From: Nitratireductor alexandrii
GTDB lineage: Bacteria; Pseudomonadota; Alphaproteobacteria; Rhizobiales; Rhizobiaceae
DNA: 64,000 bases
Direction: 5' to 3'
NCBI RefSeq assembly: GCF_004000215.1
Contig: NZ_RBVY01000003.1
Coordinates: 1 to 64,000 of the forward strand
In this document: piece by piece, positions 36,197 to 44,920 of the stretch
Layout: each line of letters opens with the position of its first letter
Position numbering within the stretch: position 1 is the first letter of the stretch
Program-made: the position numbers and the translations under genes
The notes under the pieces: model-generated
What the model was told of the DNA's origin: nothing
The model's input: the letters and a program-made list of their open reading frames with translations, nothing else
The model's database searches: none

Positions 36197-37312
36197 TCAG
36201 GGCCGGTATCCGCCGATCGCGAGCGGATTGTCCTCCAGCGCGCGGCGATCGGGGGTATCGATCCCCGGCCGCTCCGCGAAGGCGTCGAACAGGCGGCGTA
36301 CATAATCCTGCGGCACATCCTTGGTGATCAGCACCAGCCGTGTCCCGCGCCTGTCGTCGGGCCAGGCGGCAAGCCGCACCGGCGGATGCAGGAAGCGCCG
36401 CACGCCGTGAATGACCAACGGCCGCTCCGGCTCCTCGACCGTCTCGACGATGCCCTTCATGCGCAGCAGGCCTTCGCCATGCGTGGAACGCAGGAGGTCG
36501 AGGAAATTGGCCACCGCCGCGAAGGCGATCGGCCGGTCCAGCGTGAGCGAAAACGTCTCGAAACGATGATCGTGCGCATGGTGGTGATCGTGCCCGTCGT
36601 CGGCGTGGTCGTGGTGATGATCATCGGCCGCGACCGCGCGCAGCCATCGTTCGACATCGACGCTCTTGGTCGAGGGGTCGTAGAGCCCGCAATCGAACAA
36701 GGATCCGACATCCGCCTCGCCGCCGGCCGCATCGAGCACCGGCGCGCCGGGATTGAGCCGCGCCAGCCGCGCGCGCAAGGACGCCACCGCTTCGGCGGAA
36801 GCCAGGTCCGACTTGGTCAGCACGATCCGGTCGGCCACCGCGACCTGGCGCACCGCCTCCTCATGCGCGTCGAGCGTGGCCTCACCGTTGAGGGCGTCGG
36901 CGACCGCGATCACGCCGTCGAGCCGATAGGCGGCCAACAGCGCCGGATGCGCCATGATCGACTGCAGCACCGGGCAGGGGTCGGCGAGCCCGGTGGTCTC
37001 GACGACGACGCGCGCGAGCGGGGCCAGCCGACCGGTCTGCACCCGGTCGGCGAGATCGGCCAGCGTGTCGACCAGTTCCCCGCGCACGGTGCAGCACAGG
37101 CAGCCGTCGGACAGTTCGATGATGCCGTCGGAGGCCTGCTCGACCAGGAGATGGTCGATCGGCACGTCGCCGAACTCGTTGATGATGACCGCGGTTCCGG
37201 CCATGTCCGGCGCCTTCAGGAGCCGGTTGAGCAACGTCGTCTTGCCCGCACCGAGAAATCCGGTGAGCACGCTGACGGGAACGGGCTGGCGGGGAGCGTT
37301 CTGCGGGTCCAT
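36197..37312 (-). CDS. CobW/COG0523 GTPase with His-rich segment
   Basis: A 371-residue metallochaperone-type GTPase. Walker A is TGFLGAGKTTLLN, the metal motif CxCC is GCLCC at 70-74, and the guanine motif is LTKSD. Residues 230-249 form a His/Asp-rich loop with 10 His, as in zinc-related COG0523 proteins, so the partner metal is more likely zinc than cobalt, and I withhold the cobW name. The start at 37312 follows the PBP gene stop by 10 bp. No Zur site was recognised. Confidence 0.85.
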   Translation of the reverse strand: MDPQNAPRQPVPVSVLTGFLGAGKTTLLNRLLKAPDMAGTAVIINEFGDVPIDHLLVEQASDGIIELSDGCLCCTVRGELVDTLADLADRVQTGRLAPLARVVVETTGLADPCPVLQSIMAHPALLAAYRLDGVIAVADALNGEATLDAHEEAVRQVAVADRIVLTKSDLASAEAVASLRARLARLNPGAPVLDAAGGEADVGSLFDCGLYDPSTKSVDVERWLRAVAADDHHHDHADDGHDHHHAHDHRFETFSLTLDRPIAFAAVANFLDLLRSTHGEGLLRMKGIVETVEEPERPLVIHGVRRFLHPPVRLAAWPDDRRGTRLVLITKDVPQDYVRRLFDAFAERPGIDTPDRRALEDNPLAIGGYRP

Positions 37313-37322
37313 GTCCAAGCCG

Positions 37323-38444
37323 CTATTGCACCGCCGTTTGCGTTGCCGGCTTGTAGTCGGGACGCGGCGTGGGAATGGGCACGTTGGCGTATTCGACCGC
37401 CGCCGCCGGCGATTTCGGACCCGTCGCGCCGCCGAGACCGACGGCGACCAGGCGCGGCTCGCGATCAAGATCGCGGATATAGGGCGAGCGGATGATCATG
37501 CTGCCGTCCTCGTCGCGGTTTTCGGCTCGCTGCTTGCGCGCTTCCTCGGTGCAGATCACCGGGCGCATGTTCGTCGCCTCGGCGAGCATGCCGCCGCCGA
37601 CCGGCAGCGCGGCCAGCGACGAGGCGAAGGATTGGTTGCGTTTGAACCCGTCCTCCAGCAACTGCGCCGCCTTCTCGGCCCGTTGCGAGACCGACGCTTC
37701 GCCGACCAGCACGGCGATGATCGTGCGCCCCTCGCGAGTCGCCGAGGCCACGAGATTGAAGCCGGCCGGACAGGTAAAGCCGGTCTTCATGCCGTCGGCA
37801 CCGTCGAACCGGCCGATCAGCGTGTTGTGGTTGGGCAGCTTCACCTTGCCGGCCGCCAGCCCCTCGATCGCGAAATAGCCGACATTTTCGGGAAATTCCC
37901 GACGGATCGCCAAGGCCAGCAACGCCATGTCGCGTGCCGTCGTGTATTGTTCGTCGTCGTGCAGCCCGTGCGCATTGACCCAGTGCGAACCGCTCATGCC
38001 CAAACGGCGCGATTCCGCATTCATGCGCGTGGCGAAGGCCTTTTCGGACCCGGCGATGCTTTCGGCGATCGCCGTGGCGACGTCATTGGCCGACTTGACC
38101 ATGATGATCTTGATTGCGTTGTCCAGGGTCAGCACCGAGCCGGGCTTGTAGCCCATCTTGCTCGGCGGTTCCTTGGCCGCGTTCTTGGAGATCGTCACCG
38201 GCGATTTCAGCGTCACCTCGCCGGCCTTGATGGCGCGAAAGGCGACATAGGCCGTCATCAGCTTCGACAGCGAGGCCGGATACCAGCGCCGGAACGCCTC
38301 CTCCTGGGCCAGTACCTTGCCCGACTTCAAGTCGACGACGATCGAAGGCCCCGCCTGTGCCGGCGATGCCGTCCACACCATGGAAGCCGCCAGCAGCCAC
38401 GCGGGATTTACGAGACGCCTCGCCCAATTCCGTGTCGATTTCAC
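37323..38444 (-). CDS. D-alanyl-D-alanine carboxypeptidase (low-molecular-weight PBP)
   Basis: A 373-residue periplasmic serine peptidase of the S11 (DacA/DacC) family that trims the terminal D-Ala from peptidoglycan stems. A signal peptide (WLLAASMVWTASPAQA) leads the SxxK motif SLSKLM, SxN motif SAND, and KTG in DGMKTGFT. The start is GTG at 38444: GGAGAGG lies about 5 nt upstream, while the ATG 18 codons earlier has no such site. The CobW-type gene follows 10 bp away on the same strand. Confidence 0.92.
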   Translation of the reverse strand: MKSTRNWARRLVNPAWLLAASMVWTASPAQAGPSIVVDLKSGKVLAQEEAFRRWYPASLSKLMTAYVAFRAIKAGEVTLKSPVTISKNAAKEPPSKMGYKPGSVLTLDNAIKIIMVKSANDVATAIAESIAGSEKAFATRMNAESRRLGMSGSHWVNAHGLHDDEQYTTARDMALLALAIRREFPENVGYFAIEGLAAGKVKLPNHNTLIGRFDGADGMKTGFTCPAGFNLVASATREGRTIIAVLVGEASVSQRAEKAAQLLEDGFKRNQSFASSLAALPVGGGMLAEATNMRPVICTEEARKQRAENRDEDGSMIIRSPYIRDLDREPRLVAVGLGGATGPKSPAAAVEYANVPIPTPRPDYKPATQTAVQ

Positions 38445-38628
38445 TATGGCCTCTCCAGGGATTTGCGCTACCTTCGCCCGGTCCCGATAGGCCCGCAAGG
38501 CGGAACGGGACGCCTGGCCGAGCGTCGGCGGGTCTTATTTAGCGCATGTGACGCCATGATGGCAAAGCCGGCCGGGACCGGCGCGACGGGGCGGATTTGC
38601 GCCTTGATGTGGAGTGGGAGCCTAAGGA

Positions 38629-39792
38629 ATGCCAATACTCAACCGCGCGGCCGAGCTTCAGGAGGAAGTCAGTGGATGGCGGCGCCAGCTGCACCGCAGG
38701 CCGGAGCTGAATTTCGACCTGTTCGAAACCTCGACCTTCGTGGCCGACAAGCTGCGCGAGTTCGGGTGCGACGAGGTCGCCACCGGGATCGCCAAGACCG
38801 GCGTCGTCGGCCTCATCCGCGGGCGCCTGGGCGACGGGCCGACGATCGGGCTGCGCTCCGACATGGACGCGCTGCCGATCAACGAGGCGAGCGGCGTTCC
38901 GCACGCCTCCGAAACCCCCGGCAAGATGCACGCCTGCGGCCATGACGGCCATACCGCCATGTTGCTCGGCGCGGCCAAATACCTGACCGAGACCCGCAAT
39001 TTCCACGGCACGGTGGCGGTCATCTTCCAGCCGGCGGAGGAAGGCGGCGGCGGCGGCCGCGTCATGGTCAAGGAAGGGCTGATGGAGCGCTTCGGCATCG
39101 AGCGCGTCTTCGGCATGCACAATGCGCCGGGCCTGCCCGTCGGCCAGTTCGCCACCCGGCCCGGACCGATCATGGCCTCGACCGCGGAATTCACCATCAC
39201 CATCAAGGGCAAGGGCGGGCACGCCGCCTTTCCGCACCAGACGGTGGACCCGATCGTCGTCACCAGCCGGATCGTCGGCGCCATGCAGTCGATCGCCTCG
39301 CGCAGCGCCGACCCCGTCGACGCGCTGGTCGTCTCGGTGACGAAATTCCACGCCGGCGACGCCTACAACGTCATTCCCGAAACGGCCGAGATCGCCGGCA
39401 CGGTGCGCACGCTGCGTCGCGAGACCGCCGACCTGGCCGAAGAGCGCATCCGCGCGCTGGTGACCGGCATCGCGGTGGCGAGCGGGGCGGAGGCGAATAT
39501 CCACTACGACCGCAACTATCCCGTCACCTTCAACCATGCCGAAGAGACCGATTTCGCCGTCGACGTGGCGCGCGACGTCGCCGGCGACGCCAAGGTCGAC
39601 CCGCAGATGCCCGCGATGATGGGCGGCGAGGATTTTTCCTACATGCTGGAAGCTCGGCCCGGCTCGTTCATCTTCGTCGGCAATGGCGACACCGCCAATC
39701 TCCACCACCCCGCCTACGACTTCAACGACGAGGCGATCCCGCACGGTATTTCCTATTGGGTGCGGCTGACGGAAAAGGCGCTCGCGGCCTGA
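38629..39792 (+). CDS. M20 family amidohydrolase (hippurate hydrolase type)
   Basis: A 387-residue metallopeptidase. The metal site is supplied by LRSDMDALPI, MHACGHDGHTAMLLG and QPAEEGGGG, and the C-terminal His lies in MGGEDFSYML. The central dimerisation domain has the INEASGVPHASE and EFTITIKGKGGHAAFPHQ segments. Members remove acyl groups from amino acids, with N-acyl-amino acids, hippurate or indole-3-acetyl conjugates as substrates; which one applies cannot be told here. It stands alone on the plus strand, upstream of the tRNA gene. Confidence 0.87.
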   Translation: MPILNRAAELQEEVSGWRRQLHRRPELNFDLFETSTFVADKLREFGCDEVATGIAKTGVVGLIRGRLGDGPTIGLRSDMDALPINEASGVPHASETPGKMHACGHDGHTAMLLGAAKYLTETRNFHGTVAVIFQPAEEGGGGGRVMVKEGLMERFGIERVFGMHNAPGLPVGQFATRPGPIMASTAEFTITIKGKGGHAAFPHQTVDPIVVTSRIVGAMQSIASRSADPVDALVVSVTKFHAGDAYNVIPETAEIAGTVRTLRRETADLAEERIRALVTGIAVASGAEANIHYDRNYPVTFNHAEETDFAVDVARDVAGDAKVDPQMPAMMGGEDFSYMLEARPGSFIFVGNGDTANLHHPAYDFNDEAIPHGISYWVRLTEKALAA

Positions 39793-39954
39793 AGCGGGGC
39801 CTGCGCCGGTTGGCGCGGGCTGCCGCTGACGCCACAGCGGATGTTCGAGCTCCATCGCAGAACCGGAAGCACGGCGGCGGCGATGCTATGGCCGATACCG
39901 GCATGGCCAAAACGCGGTTGGCGAAGCGGCGCGAAACCGCTATGAGGGCGGCGG

Positions 39955-40031
39955 GGTCCCGTAGCTCAGCAGGATAGAGCATCAGATTCCTAATCTGAGG
40001 GTCGCAGGTTCGAATCCTGCCGGGATCACCA
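39955..40031 (+). tRNA. tRNA-Arg (anticodon CCT)
   Basis: A complete 77-nt cloverleaf with encoded CCA. Acceptor GGTCCCG pairs with CGGGATC (one G-T pair), the D-arm is GCTC/GAGC, the anticodon arm is TCAGA-TTCCTAA-TCTGA and the T-arm GCAGG-TTCGAAT-CCTGC. CCT reads AGG codons. No duplicated 3' end was seen, so it does not look like an integration site. Confidence 0.97.
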
Positions 40032-40123
40032 GTTTCTCAAGGTCAATTCCGGACGCGGGGCGGCGTCCCGAGCCGCTGGGGACGCGATTACGCGGCGCCG
40101 CAGATTTCAGAGAAGGGTCGCGG

Positions 40124-40312
40124 TCAGTTGATCGTCATGACGACGGCGTCATCGTCGTCATTCCGCGCCGGCGCCACCGGACCGAGCTCCAGATGCCATG
40201 CCGCCGGAAGTCGCTTCTCTTCCAAAAAGCGCTTGATCTCGCCCGGGCATTCGCAAGCCGCCTTGGCGGCCAGAAAGGCGCTGTAGGGAATATTCCGGGA
40301 CTGGGTCTGCAT
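40124..40312 (-). CDS. 62-residue acidic-tailed protein of unknown function
   Basis: It begins MQTQSRNIPYSAFLAAKAAC and ends with an acidic run before VVMTIN. A very strong Shine-Dalgarno sequence (AAGGAGGAGG, 6 nt before the ATG) supports translation. Two Cys residues are close together (AACECPGE). It has no signal peptide or membrane helix and I do not recognise a family. It lies between the tRNA gene and the divergent ugpB. A CTGTCAG sequence 50-56 nt upstream resembles a Pho-box half-site. The in-frame reading further upstream, antisense to ugpB, is not coding. Confidence 0.68.
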   Translation of the reverse strand: MQTQSRNIPYSAFLAAKAACECPGEIKRFLEEKRLPAAWHLELGPVAPARNDDDDAVVMTIN

Positions 40313-40482
40313 CGCAACCTCCTCCTTGCCCGGCATTGAAGCCGCAGAAATTGGCCGAAATCTGACAGACACTAATTTTTCGTGAACGCGGTGTCCGGCG
40401 GCGCGACAGGCGCTTTTCCGGCGCAAACGGTCCGCCGGACCGACTGTGGATTTCATCGCGTTGCAACAAAACCGTAGCCGGA

Positions 40483-40500
40483 CTGTCATGCGCTGCCGAT
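40483..40500 (+). promoter_or_regulatory. Possible Pho-box half-site upstream of ugpB
   Basis: CTGTCAT at 40483-40489 is a perfect PhoB half-site, followed after three bases by CTGCCGA, a partial second repeat. The normal spacing is four bases, so it is imperfect. It lies 56 bp before ugpB, a gene that PhoB controls in E. coli and Sinorhizobium. Confidence 0.38.
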
Positions 40501-40555
40501 AGGCGATTGGCTGAAAGTGCTGGAACTTTCGCCAACCCAATTCAGGGAGAGCCTC

Positions 40556-41866
40556 ATGAAGCCCTTTGGTATCGCCGCGGGTCTCGCGGCCGGACTGTCG
40601 CTCCTTTCCGCCAGTTCCGCCTTTGCCGTCACCGAGATTTCCTGGTGGCACGCGATGGGCGGCGCGCTCGGAGAGACCGTCAACGAGATCGCCACCAATT
40701 TCAACGCCTCGCAGGACGAGGTCGTTCTGACCCCCGTGTTCAAGGGCACCTACGAAGAGGCGCTGACCGCCGGCATCGCCGCCTTCCGCGCCGGCGAACA
40801 GCCCAACATCCTCCAGGTCTTCGACGCCGGCGCGGCCACCGTCATCGGCGCCAAGGGCGCGGTGAAGCCGGTCCAGGATCTGCTCGAGGGCGCCGGCGCG
40901 TCCTTCGATATCGAGGACTACATCTCCGGCGTGCGCTATTTCTACGCCGACAGCGACGGCAAGATGATCGGCATGCCGTTCAATTCGTCCGCGCCGATCA
41001 TGTATTACAACACCGAGGCCCTGGAAAAGGCCGGCGTCGAGGCCCCCAAGACCTGGGAAGAGTTCGAGCAGATCGCGCCCAAGCTCAAGCAAGCCGGCTA
41101 CATCCCGCTGGTGCAGTCGCATCTGCCGTGGGAATTCACCGAGAATTTCTTCTCCCGCCACAACCTGCCCTTCGCCACCAACAACAACGGTTATGACGGC
41201 GCCGAGGGCACCAAGCTGCTGGTCAACACCGACGGGCTGAAGATGATGTTCGCCAAGCTCGCCGCGTGGAAAGAGGACGGCCATTTCGAATGGTACGGCA
41301 CCGGCTGGGGCGACAACCAGACCCCCTTCGAGCAGGGCAAGGTCGCGCTGTGGGTCGGTTCGTCGGGTTCCTTCGGCGGCCTGACCAAATCGGCCGCCAT
41401 GCCGTTCGGCGCCGTGCCGCTGCCCTATTGGGAAGCGATCGCCGGCGAGGAGGGCTACCAGACCTTCATCGGCGGCGCGGCGCTGTTTGCCATGGCCGGC
41501 AAATCCGAGGAAGAGAACAAGGCGACCGCCAAGTTCTTCGAATACCTGACCTCTCCCGAGGTGCAGCTGATGTGGCACAAGAGCACCGGCTACGTGCCGA
41601 TCACCAACGCCGCCTATGAGCGCGCCAAGCAGCAGGGTTATTACGACGAGGTGCCGCAGGCCGAAATCGGCATCCAGCAGCTCAACATGAAGGCCGGCGA
41701 GTGGACCAAGGGCTACCGCATGGGTTTCTACGTCCAGATCCGCGACGTGATGAACCGCGAATACGGCAAGCTGTTCACCGGCGAGACCACCGTGGACGAG
41801 GCGTTCAAGACGATCGAGGCCGAAGGCAACCAGCTTCTCGAGCGTTTCGCCAAGACCGGTAGCTAA
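40556..41866 (+). CDS. ugpB: sn-glycerol-3-phosphate ABC transporter substrate-binding protein
   Basis: A 436-residue periplasmic family 1 binding protein. The signal peptide is FGIAAGLAAGLSLLSASSAFA, then VTEISWWHAMGGALGETVNE, the UgpB opening. PLVQSHLPWEFTENFFSRHN and GYVPITNAAYE are typical of glycerol phosphate binders. The start at 40556 has GGGAGA 6 nt upstream. It leads a four-gene ugpBAEC unit that imports glycerol-3-phosphate or glycerophosphodiesters as a phosphorus source. A stem-loop follows directly after the stop. Confidence 0.92.
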   Translation: MKPFGIAAGLAAGLSLLSASSAFAVTEISWWHAMGGALGETVNEIATNFNASQDEVVLTPVFKGTYEEALTAGIAAFRAGEQPNILQVFDAGAATVIGAKGAVKPVQDLLEGAGASFDIEDYISGVRYFYADSDGKMIGMPFNSSAPIMYYNTEALEKAGVEAPKTWEEFEQIAPKLKQAGYIPLVQSHLPWEFTENFFSRHNLPFATNNNGYDGAEGTKLLVNTDGLKMMFAKLAAWKEDGHFEWYGTGWGDNQTPFEQGKVALWVGSSGSFGGLTKSAAMPFGAVPLPYWEAIAGEEGYQTFIGGAALFAMAGKSEEENKATAKFFEYLTSPEVQLMWHKSTGYVPITNAAYERAKQQGYYDEVPQAEIGIQQLNMKAGEWTKGYRMGFYVQIRDVMNREYGKLFTGETTVDEAFKTIEAEGNQLLERFAKTGS

Positions 41867-41889
41867 ACAACGGCTCCCTTCCCGATAGC

Positions 41890-41924
41890 GGGGCGCATCC
41901 GGCAGCGGCTGCGCCCCTTCCTTT
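41890..41924 (+). terminator. Stem-loop between ugpB and ugpA
   Basis: GGGGCGCA (41890-41897) pairs with TGCGCCCC (41910-41917), followed by TTCCTTT. It is a weak terminator or mRNA-protecting hairpin that would let ugpB be made in excess over the membrane subunits. Confidence 0.65.
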
Positions 41925-41946
41925 CCCGGCAACGGAGTCCCGCGCC

Positions 41947-42828
41947 ATGGACAAGGTCCGGTTCGGCCATTCGATCGTGCCCTATCTGTTCCTGCTGCCG
42001 CAGATGGTCGTCGTTGCGGTGTTTTTCTACCTGCCCGCCGGCGAGGCGGTGCGCTCGTCCTTCTTTCTCGAGGATCCTTTCGGCTTCAGCGCGACCTTCG
42101 TCGGCCTCGACAACTATGCCGATGTGCTGTCGAGCGCGGAATATCGCCGCGTGGCGAGCTTCACCGTCTGGTTCACCGCGCTCGTCGCCTTCTTTGCGCT
42201 CGCCATCGCGCTGCTGCTCGCCGTCAAGGCCGACGCGGTGCTGCGCGGCGCCAAAACCTACCGCACGCTCCTGATGTGGGTCTACGCCATAGCGCCCCCG
42301 GTCGCCGGCCTGCTCGGCATTTTGTTGTTCGACCAGCATGTCGGCCCGTTCGTCGCCATCGCGTCCTGGTTCGGCTGGAACCTGCGCATCGGGGTCAATT
42401 ACTACGACACCGCCTTTGCCATGATCGCGACCGCGGTCTGGTACCAGGTGGCGGTCAACTTCATCTTCTTTCTGTCCGGCCTGCAGTCGATCCCGCGCGC
42501 GGTGCGCGAGGCAGCCCTGATCGACTGTCGGTCTGGCCTGCGGCGGTTTTTCACCGTGACGCTGCCGCTGCTGACCCCGACCGCCTTTTTCCTGCTGGTG
42601 ATCAACATCACCTACGCGCTGTTCGACACGTTCGGGCTGATCGACCTGATGACCAAGAACGAACCGGGCAACAACCCCGTCACGCTGGTCTACAAGGTTT
42701 TCCTCGACGGGTTCCGCGGCAACGATCTCGGCGGCTCCTCGGCGCAGTCGGTCATTTTGATGATCGTCGTCTTCGCACTCACCGTCGTGCAGTTCCGCTT
42801 CATGGAACGCCGCGTGCATTATGCGTGA
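41947..42828 (+). CDS. ugpA: sn-glycerol-3-phosphate ABC transporter permease UgpA
   Basis: A 293-residue inner-membrane permease with six helices and the EAA loop EAALIDCRSGLRRFFTVTLP that contacts the ATPase. The N-terminal VPYLFLLPQMVVVAVFFYLPA helix is typical of the MalF-type UgpA. It follows the hairpin 80 bp after ugpB. The ugpE start lies 7 bp downstream of its stop. Confidence 0.93.
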   Translation: MDKVRFGHSIVPYLFLLPQMVVVAVFFYLPAGEAVRSSFFLEDPFGFSATFVGLDNYADVLSSAEYRRVASFTVWFTALVAFFALAIALLLAVKADAVLRGAKTYRTLLMWVYAIAPPVAGLLGILLFDQHVGPFVAIASWFGWNLRIGVNYYDTAFAMIATAVWYQVAVNFIFFLSGLQSIPRAVREAALIDCRSGLRRFFTVTLPLLTPTAFFLLVINITYALFDTFGLIDLMTKNEPGNNPVTLVYKVFLDGFRGNDLGGSSAQSVILMIVVFALTVVQFRFMERRVHYA

Positions 42829-42835
42829 GGCCCAG

Positions 42836-43735
42836 ATGAGCGACGCCGTTTCCACCGCCCGGCCGCTTGCGCCTGCAAGCCACAGGCCGGCCTTCAAATG
42901 GGGCCCGGTCTTCGACCACGCCATCCTGATCGCCGGCGCGGCCTTCATGCTCGTGCCGGTCTTCCTCGCCTTCATGACCTCGACCCACGACGCCGTCACG
43001 ATCCACACCGGCGGCGTTCAGGCGCTGCCCGGCACCAGCCTGGTCGACAATTACGCGACCGTGATGTTCGACGGTCTCGGCTTTTCCGGCGCGGTCAACG
43101 GCACCACGATGATGCTCAATTCGATGATCCTCGGCCTGGGTTTCGCCGTCGGCAAGATCGTGCTTTCGATGATGGCCGCCTACGCGATCGTCTATTTCCG
43201 CTTTCCCCTGGCCGAATTCGCCTTCTGGGCGATCTTCGTCACCCTGCTCCTGCCGCTCGAGGTGCGTATCCTGCCCTCCTACGAGATCGTGCAGTCGATG
43301 GGACTGATCAACACCTATACCGGCCTGATCGTGCCGCTGGTGGCCTCGGCGACAGGAACGTTCTTCTTCCGCCAGTTCTTCAAATCCGTGCCCGACGAGC
43401 TGATCGAGGCGGCGCGCATCGACGGCGCGGGGCCGCTGAAATTCTTCCGCGACATTCTGCTTCCGCTCAGCCGCACGATGATCGCCGCCATCTTCATCAT
43501 CATGTTCGTCTACGGCTGGAACCAATATCTGTGGCCGACCCTGATCACCACCAACGAGGATTATTTCACCCTCGTGCGCGGCATCAAGCAGATCATCCAG
43601 GTCTGGGTCGGATCGCAAATTCCCGAATACGGTCAGGCGATGGCGCTCGCCGTCCTCGCCATGCTGCCACCCGTCATCGTCGTGGTGGTGTTCCAGAGCT
43701 GGTTCATCAAGGGCCTGACCGAGAGCGACAAATAG
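42836..43735 (+). CDS. ugpE: sn-glycerol-3-phosphate ABC transporter permease UgpE
   Basis: A 299-residue permease with six helices and the EAA loop [39 protein letters not shown] is the conserved cytoplasmic stretch before it. The start at 42836 was chosen because TGAGG lies 5 to 6 nt upstream; an in-frame ATG at 42821 overlaps ugpA and lacks a site. It pairs with UgpA to form the membrane channel. Confidence 0.93.
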   Translation: MSDAVSTARPLAPASHRPAFKWGPVFDHAILIAGAAFMLVPVFLAFMTSTHDAVTIHTGGVQALPGTSLVDNYATVMFDGLGFSGAVNGTTMMLNSMILGLGFAVGKIVLSMMAAYAIVYFRFPLAEFAFWAIFVTLLLPLEVRILPSYEIVQSMGLINTYTGLIVPLVASATGTFFFRQFFKSVPDELIEAARIDGAGPLKFFRDILLPLSRTMIAAIFIIMFVYGWNQYLWPTLITTNEDYFTLVRGIKQIIQVWVGSQIPEYGQAMALAVLAMLPPVIVVVVFQSWFIKGLTESDK

Positions 43736-43746
43736 GAGCAACATTC

Positions 43747-44844
43747 ATGGCCCGGCTGCATATCGACCAGGTTTCCAAGATCTATACCGGCACCCAGCGT
43801 GCCGTCGACACGGTGTCGATCGACATCGACGACGGCGAATTCCTCGTGCTCGTCGGTCCGTCCGGCTGCGGAAAGTCGACGCTTTTGCGCATGATCGCCG
43901 GGCTCGAGGCGATTACCGAAGGGGCGATCACCATCGGCGAGCGCGTCGTCAACGATCTCGACCCGGCCGAGCGCGACATCGCCATGGTGTTCCAGAACTA
44001 TGCGCTCTATCCGCATATGAAGGTCTACGACAACATGGCCTACGGCCTGCGCAACCGCGGCATCGCCAGGGACGAGATCGACAGGCGCGTGCGCGAAGCC
44101 GCGACCACGCTCGAACTGGGCCCGCTTCTGGAGCGCAAGCCGCGCGAACTGTCGGGCGGCCAGCGCCAACGCGTGGCCATGGGCCGGGCGATCGTGCGCA
44201 ACCCGGCCGCCTTCCTGTTCGACGAGCCGCTGTCCAATCTCGACGCCAAGCTGCGCAGCCATATGCGCGTGGAGATCAAGCACCTGCAACGCTCGCTCGG
44301 CATCACCTCGGTCTACGTGACCCACGACCAGCTCGAGGCCATGACGCTGGCCGACAAGCTGGTGGTCATGAACGCCGGCAAGGTCGAGCAGATCGGCGCG
44401 CCGCTCGACGTCTACGAACGACCGGCAAGCACGTTCGTGGCAAGCTTCATCGGCGCGCCGGCCATGAACCTCATCCCCTTCTCGGCCCTCGGCGACGACG
44501 GCCGGCTGGGCCTGCGCGACGCGGCGGTGGCCACGATCGGCTTCAGGCCGCAGGACGTTATCGAGGTCGCCAACGACAATGAGGACGGCGACGGCCTGTC
44601 GTTGCGCTTTGTCGTCGATGCCGTCGAGCCGGTCGGCTCCGAAAGCTTTTTGCACGGCAAGGTCGGCGCCGAACGCGTTGTGGTGCGCATCGACGGGCGG
44701 GCGCCGCATCGCGAGGGCGACAGGGTCGGCATCGCGGTGCCGTCCGAACGGCTGCATGCCTTCGACGCCGACGGCCGGCGGCTGGACGATTGGCGCGCGC
44801 CGATCGGCACCGACACCGCCAAGCCCAAAATCCGCGCGCGCTGA
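43747..44844 (+). CDS. ugpC: sn-glycerol-3-phosphate ABC transporter ATP-binding protein
   Basis: A 365-residue ABC ATPase of the MalK type: Walker [11 protein letters not shown]-loop [18 protein letters not shown], signature [14 protein letters not shown], Walker [16 protein letters not shown] and switch His in [11 protein letters not shown]. After residue 235 there is a TOBE/regulatory domain. AGGAGC lies 7 nt upstream. The operon order B-A-E-C is that of E. coli. A terminator follows before matB. Confidence 0.94.
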   Translation: MARLHIDQVSKIYTGTQRAVDTVSIDIDDGEFLVLVGPSGCGKSTLLRMIAGLEAITEGAITIGERVVNDLDPAERDIAMVFQNYALYPHMKVYDNMAYGLRNRGIARDEIDRRVREAATTLELGPLLERKPRELSGGQRQRVAMGRAIVRNPAAFLFDEPLSNLDAKLRSHMRVEIKHLQRSLGITSVYVTHDQLEAMTLADKLVVMNAGKVEQIGAPLDVYERPASTFVASFIGAPAMNLIPFSALGDDGRLGLRDAAVATIGFRPQDVIEVANDNEDGDGLSLRFVVDAVEPVGSESFLHGKVGAERVVVRIDGRAPHREGDRVGIAVPSERLHAFDADGRRLDDWRAPIGTDTAKPKIRAR

Positions 44845-44877
44845 TTGGGGGTCGCGGAAGCGGCGCACATGCGGTAG

Positions 44878-44911
44878 GAAACGGAAGGATCCGTCAGACT
44901 CCTTCCGTTTC
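44878..44911 (+). terminator. 12-bp inverted repeat after ugpC
   Basis: GAAACGGAAGGA (44878-44889) and TCCTTCCGTTTC (44900-44911) are perfectly complementary around a 10-nt loop. It has only a short T-run (within the stem), and ends 9 nt before matB. It probably ends the ugp transcript, but it may also act in the matB leader. Confidence 0.65.
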
Positions 44912-44920
44912 GAGACCGCC

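Noticed and set aside
32439-40031. An integrative island between a tyrosine recombinase and a tRNA gene
   Set aside because: The recombinase is XerD in its core-genome place. Genes in between are housekeeping, the tRNA 3' end is not duplicated, and base composition does not shift.
40124-41932. A 602-codon open frame on the minus strand, antisense to ugpB
   Set aside because: It mirrors the codon structure of ugpB on the other strand and its translation is low in structure. Only the last 62 codons, which start at an ATG with a strong ribosome site, are outside ugpB and look real.
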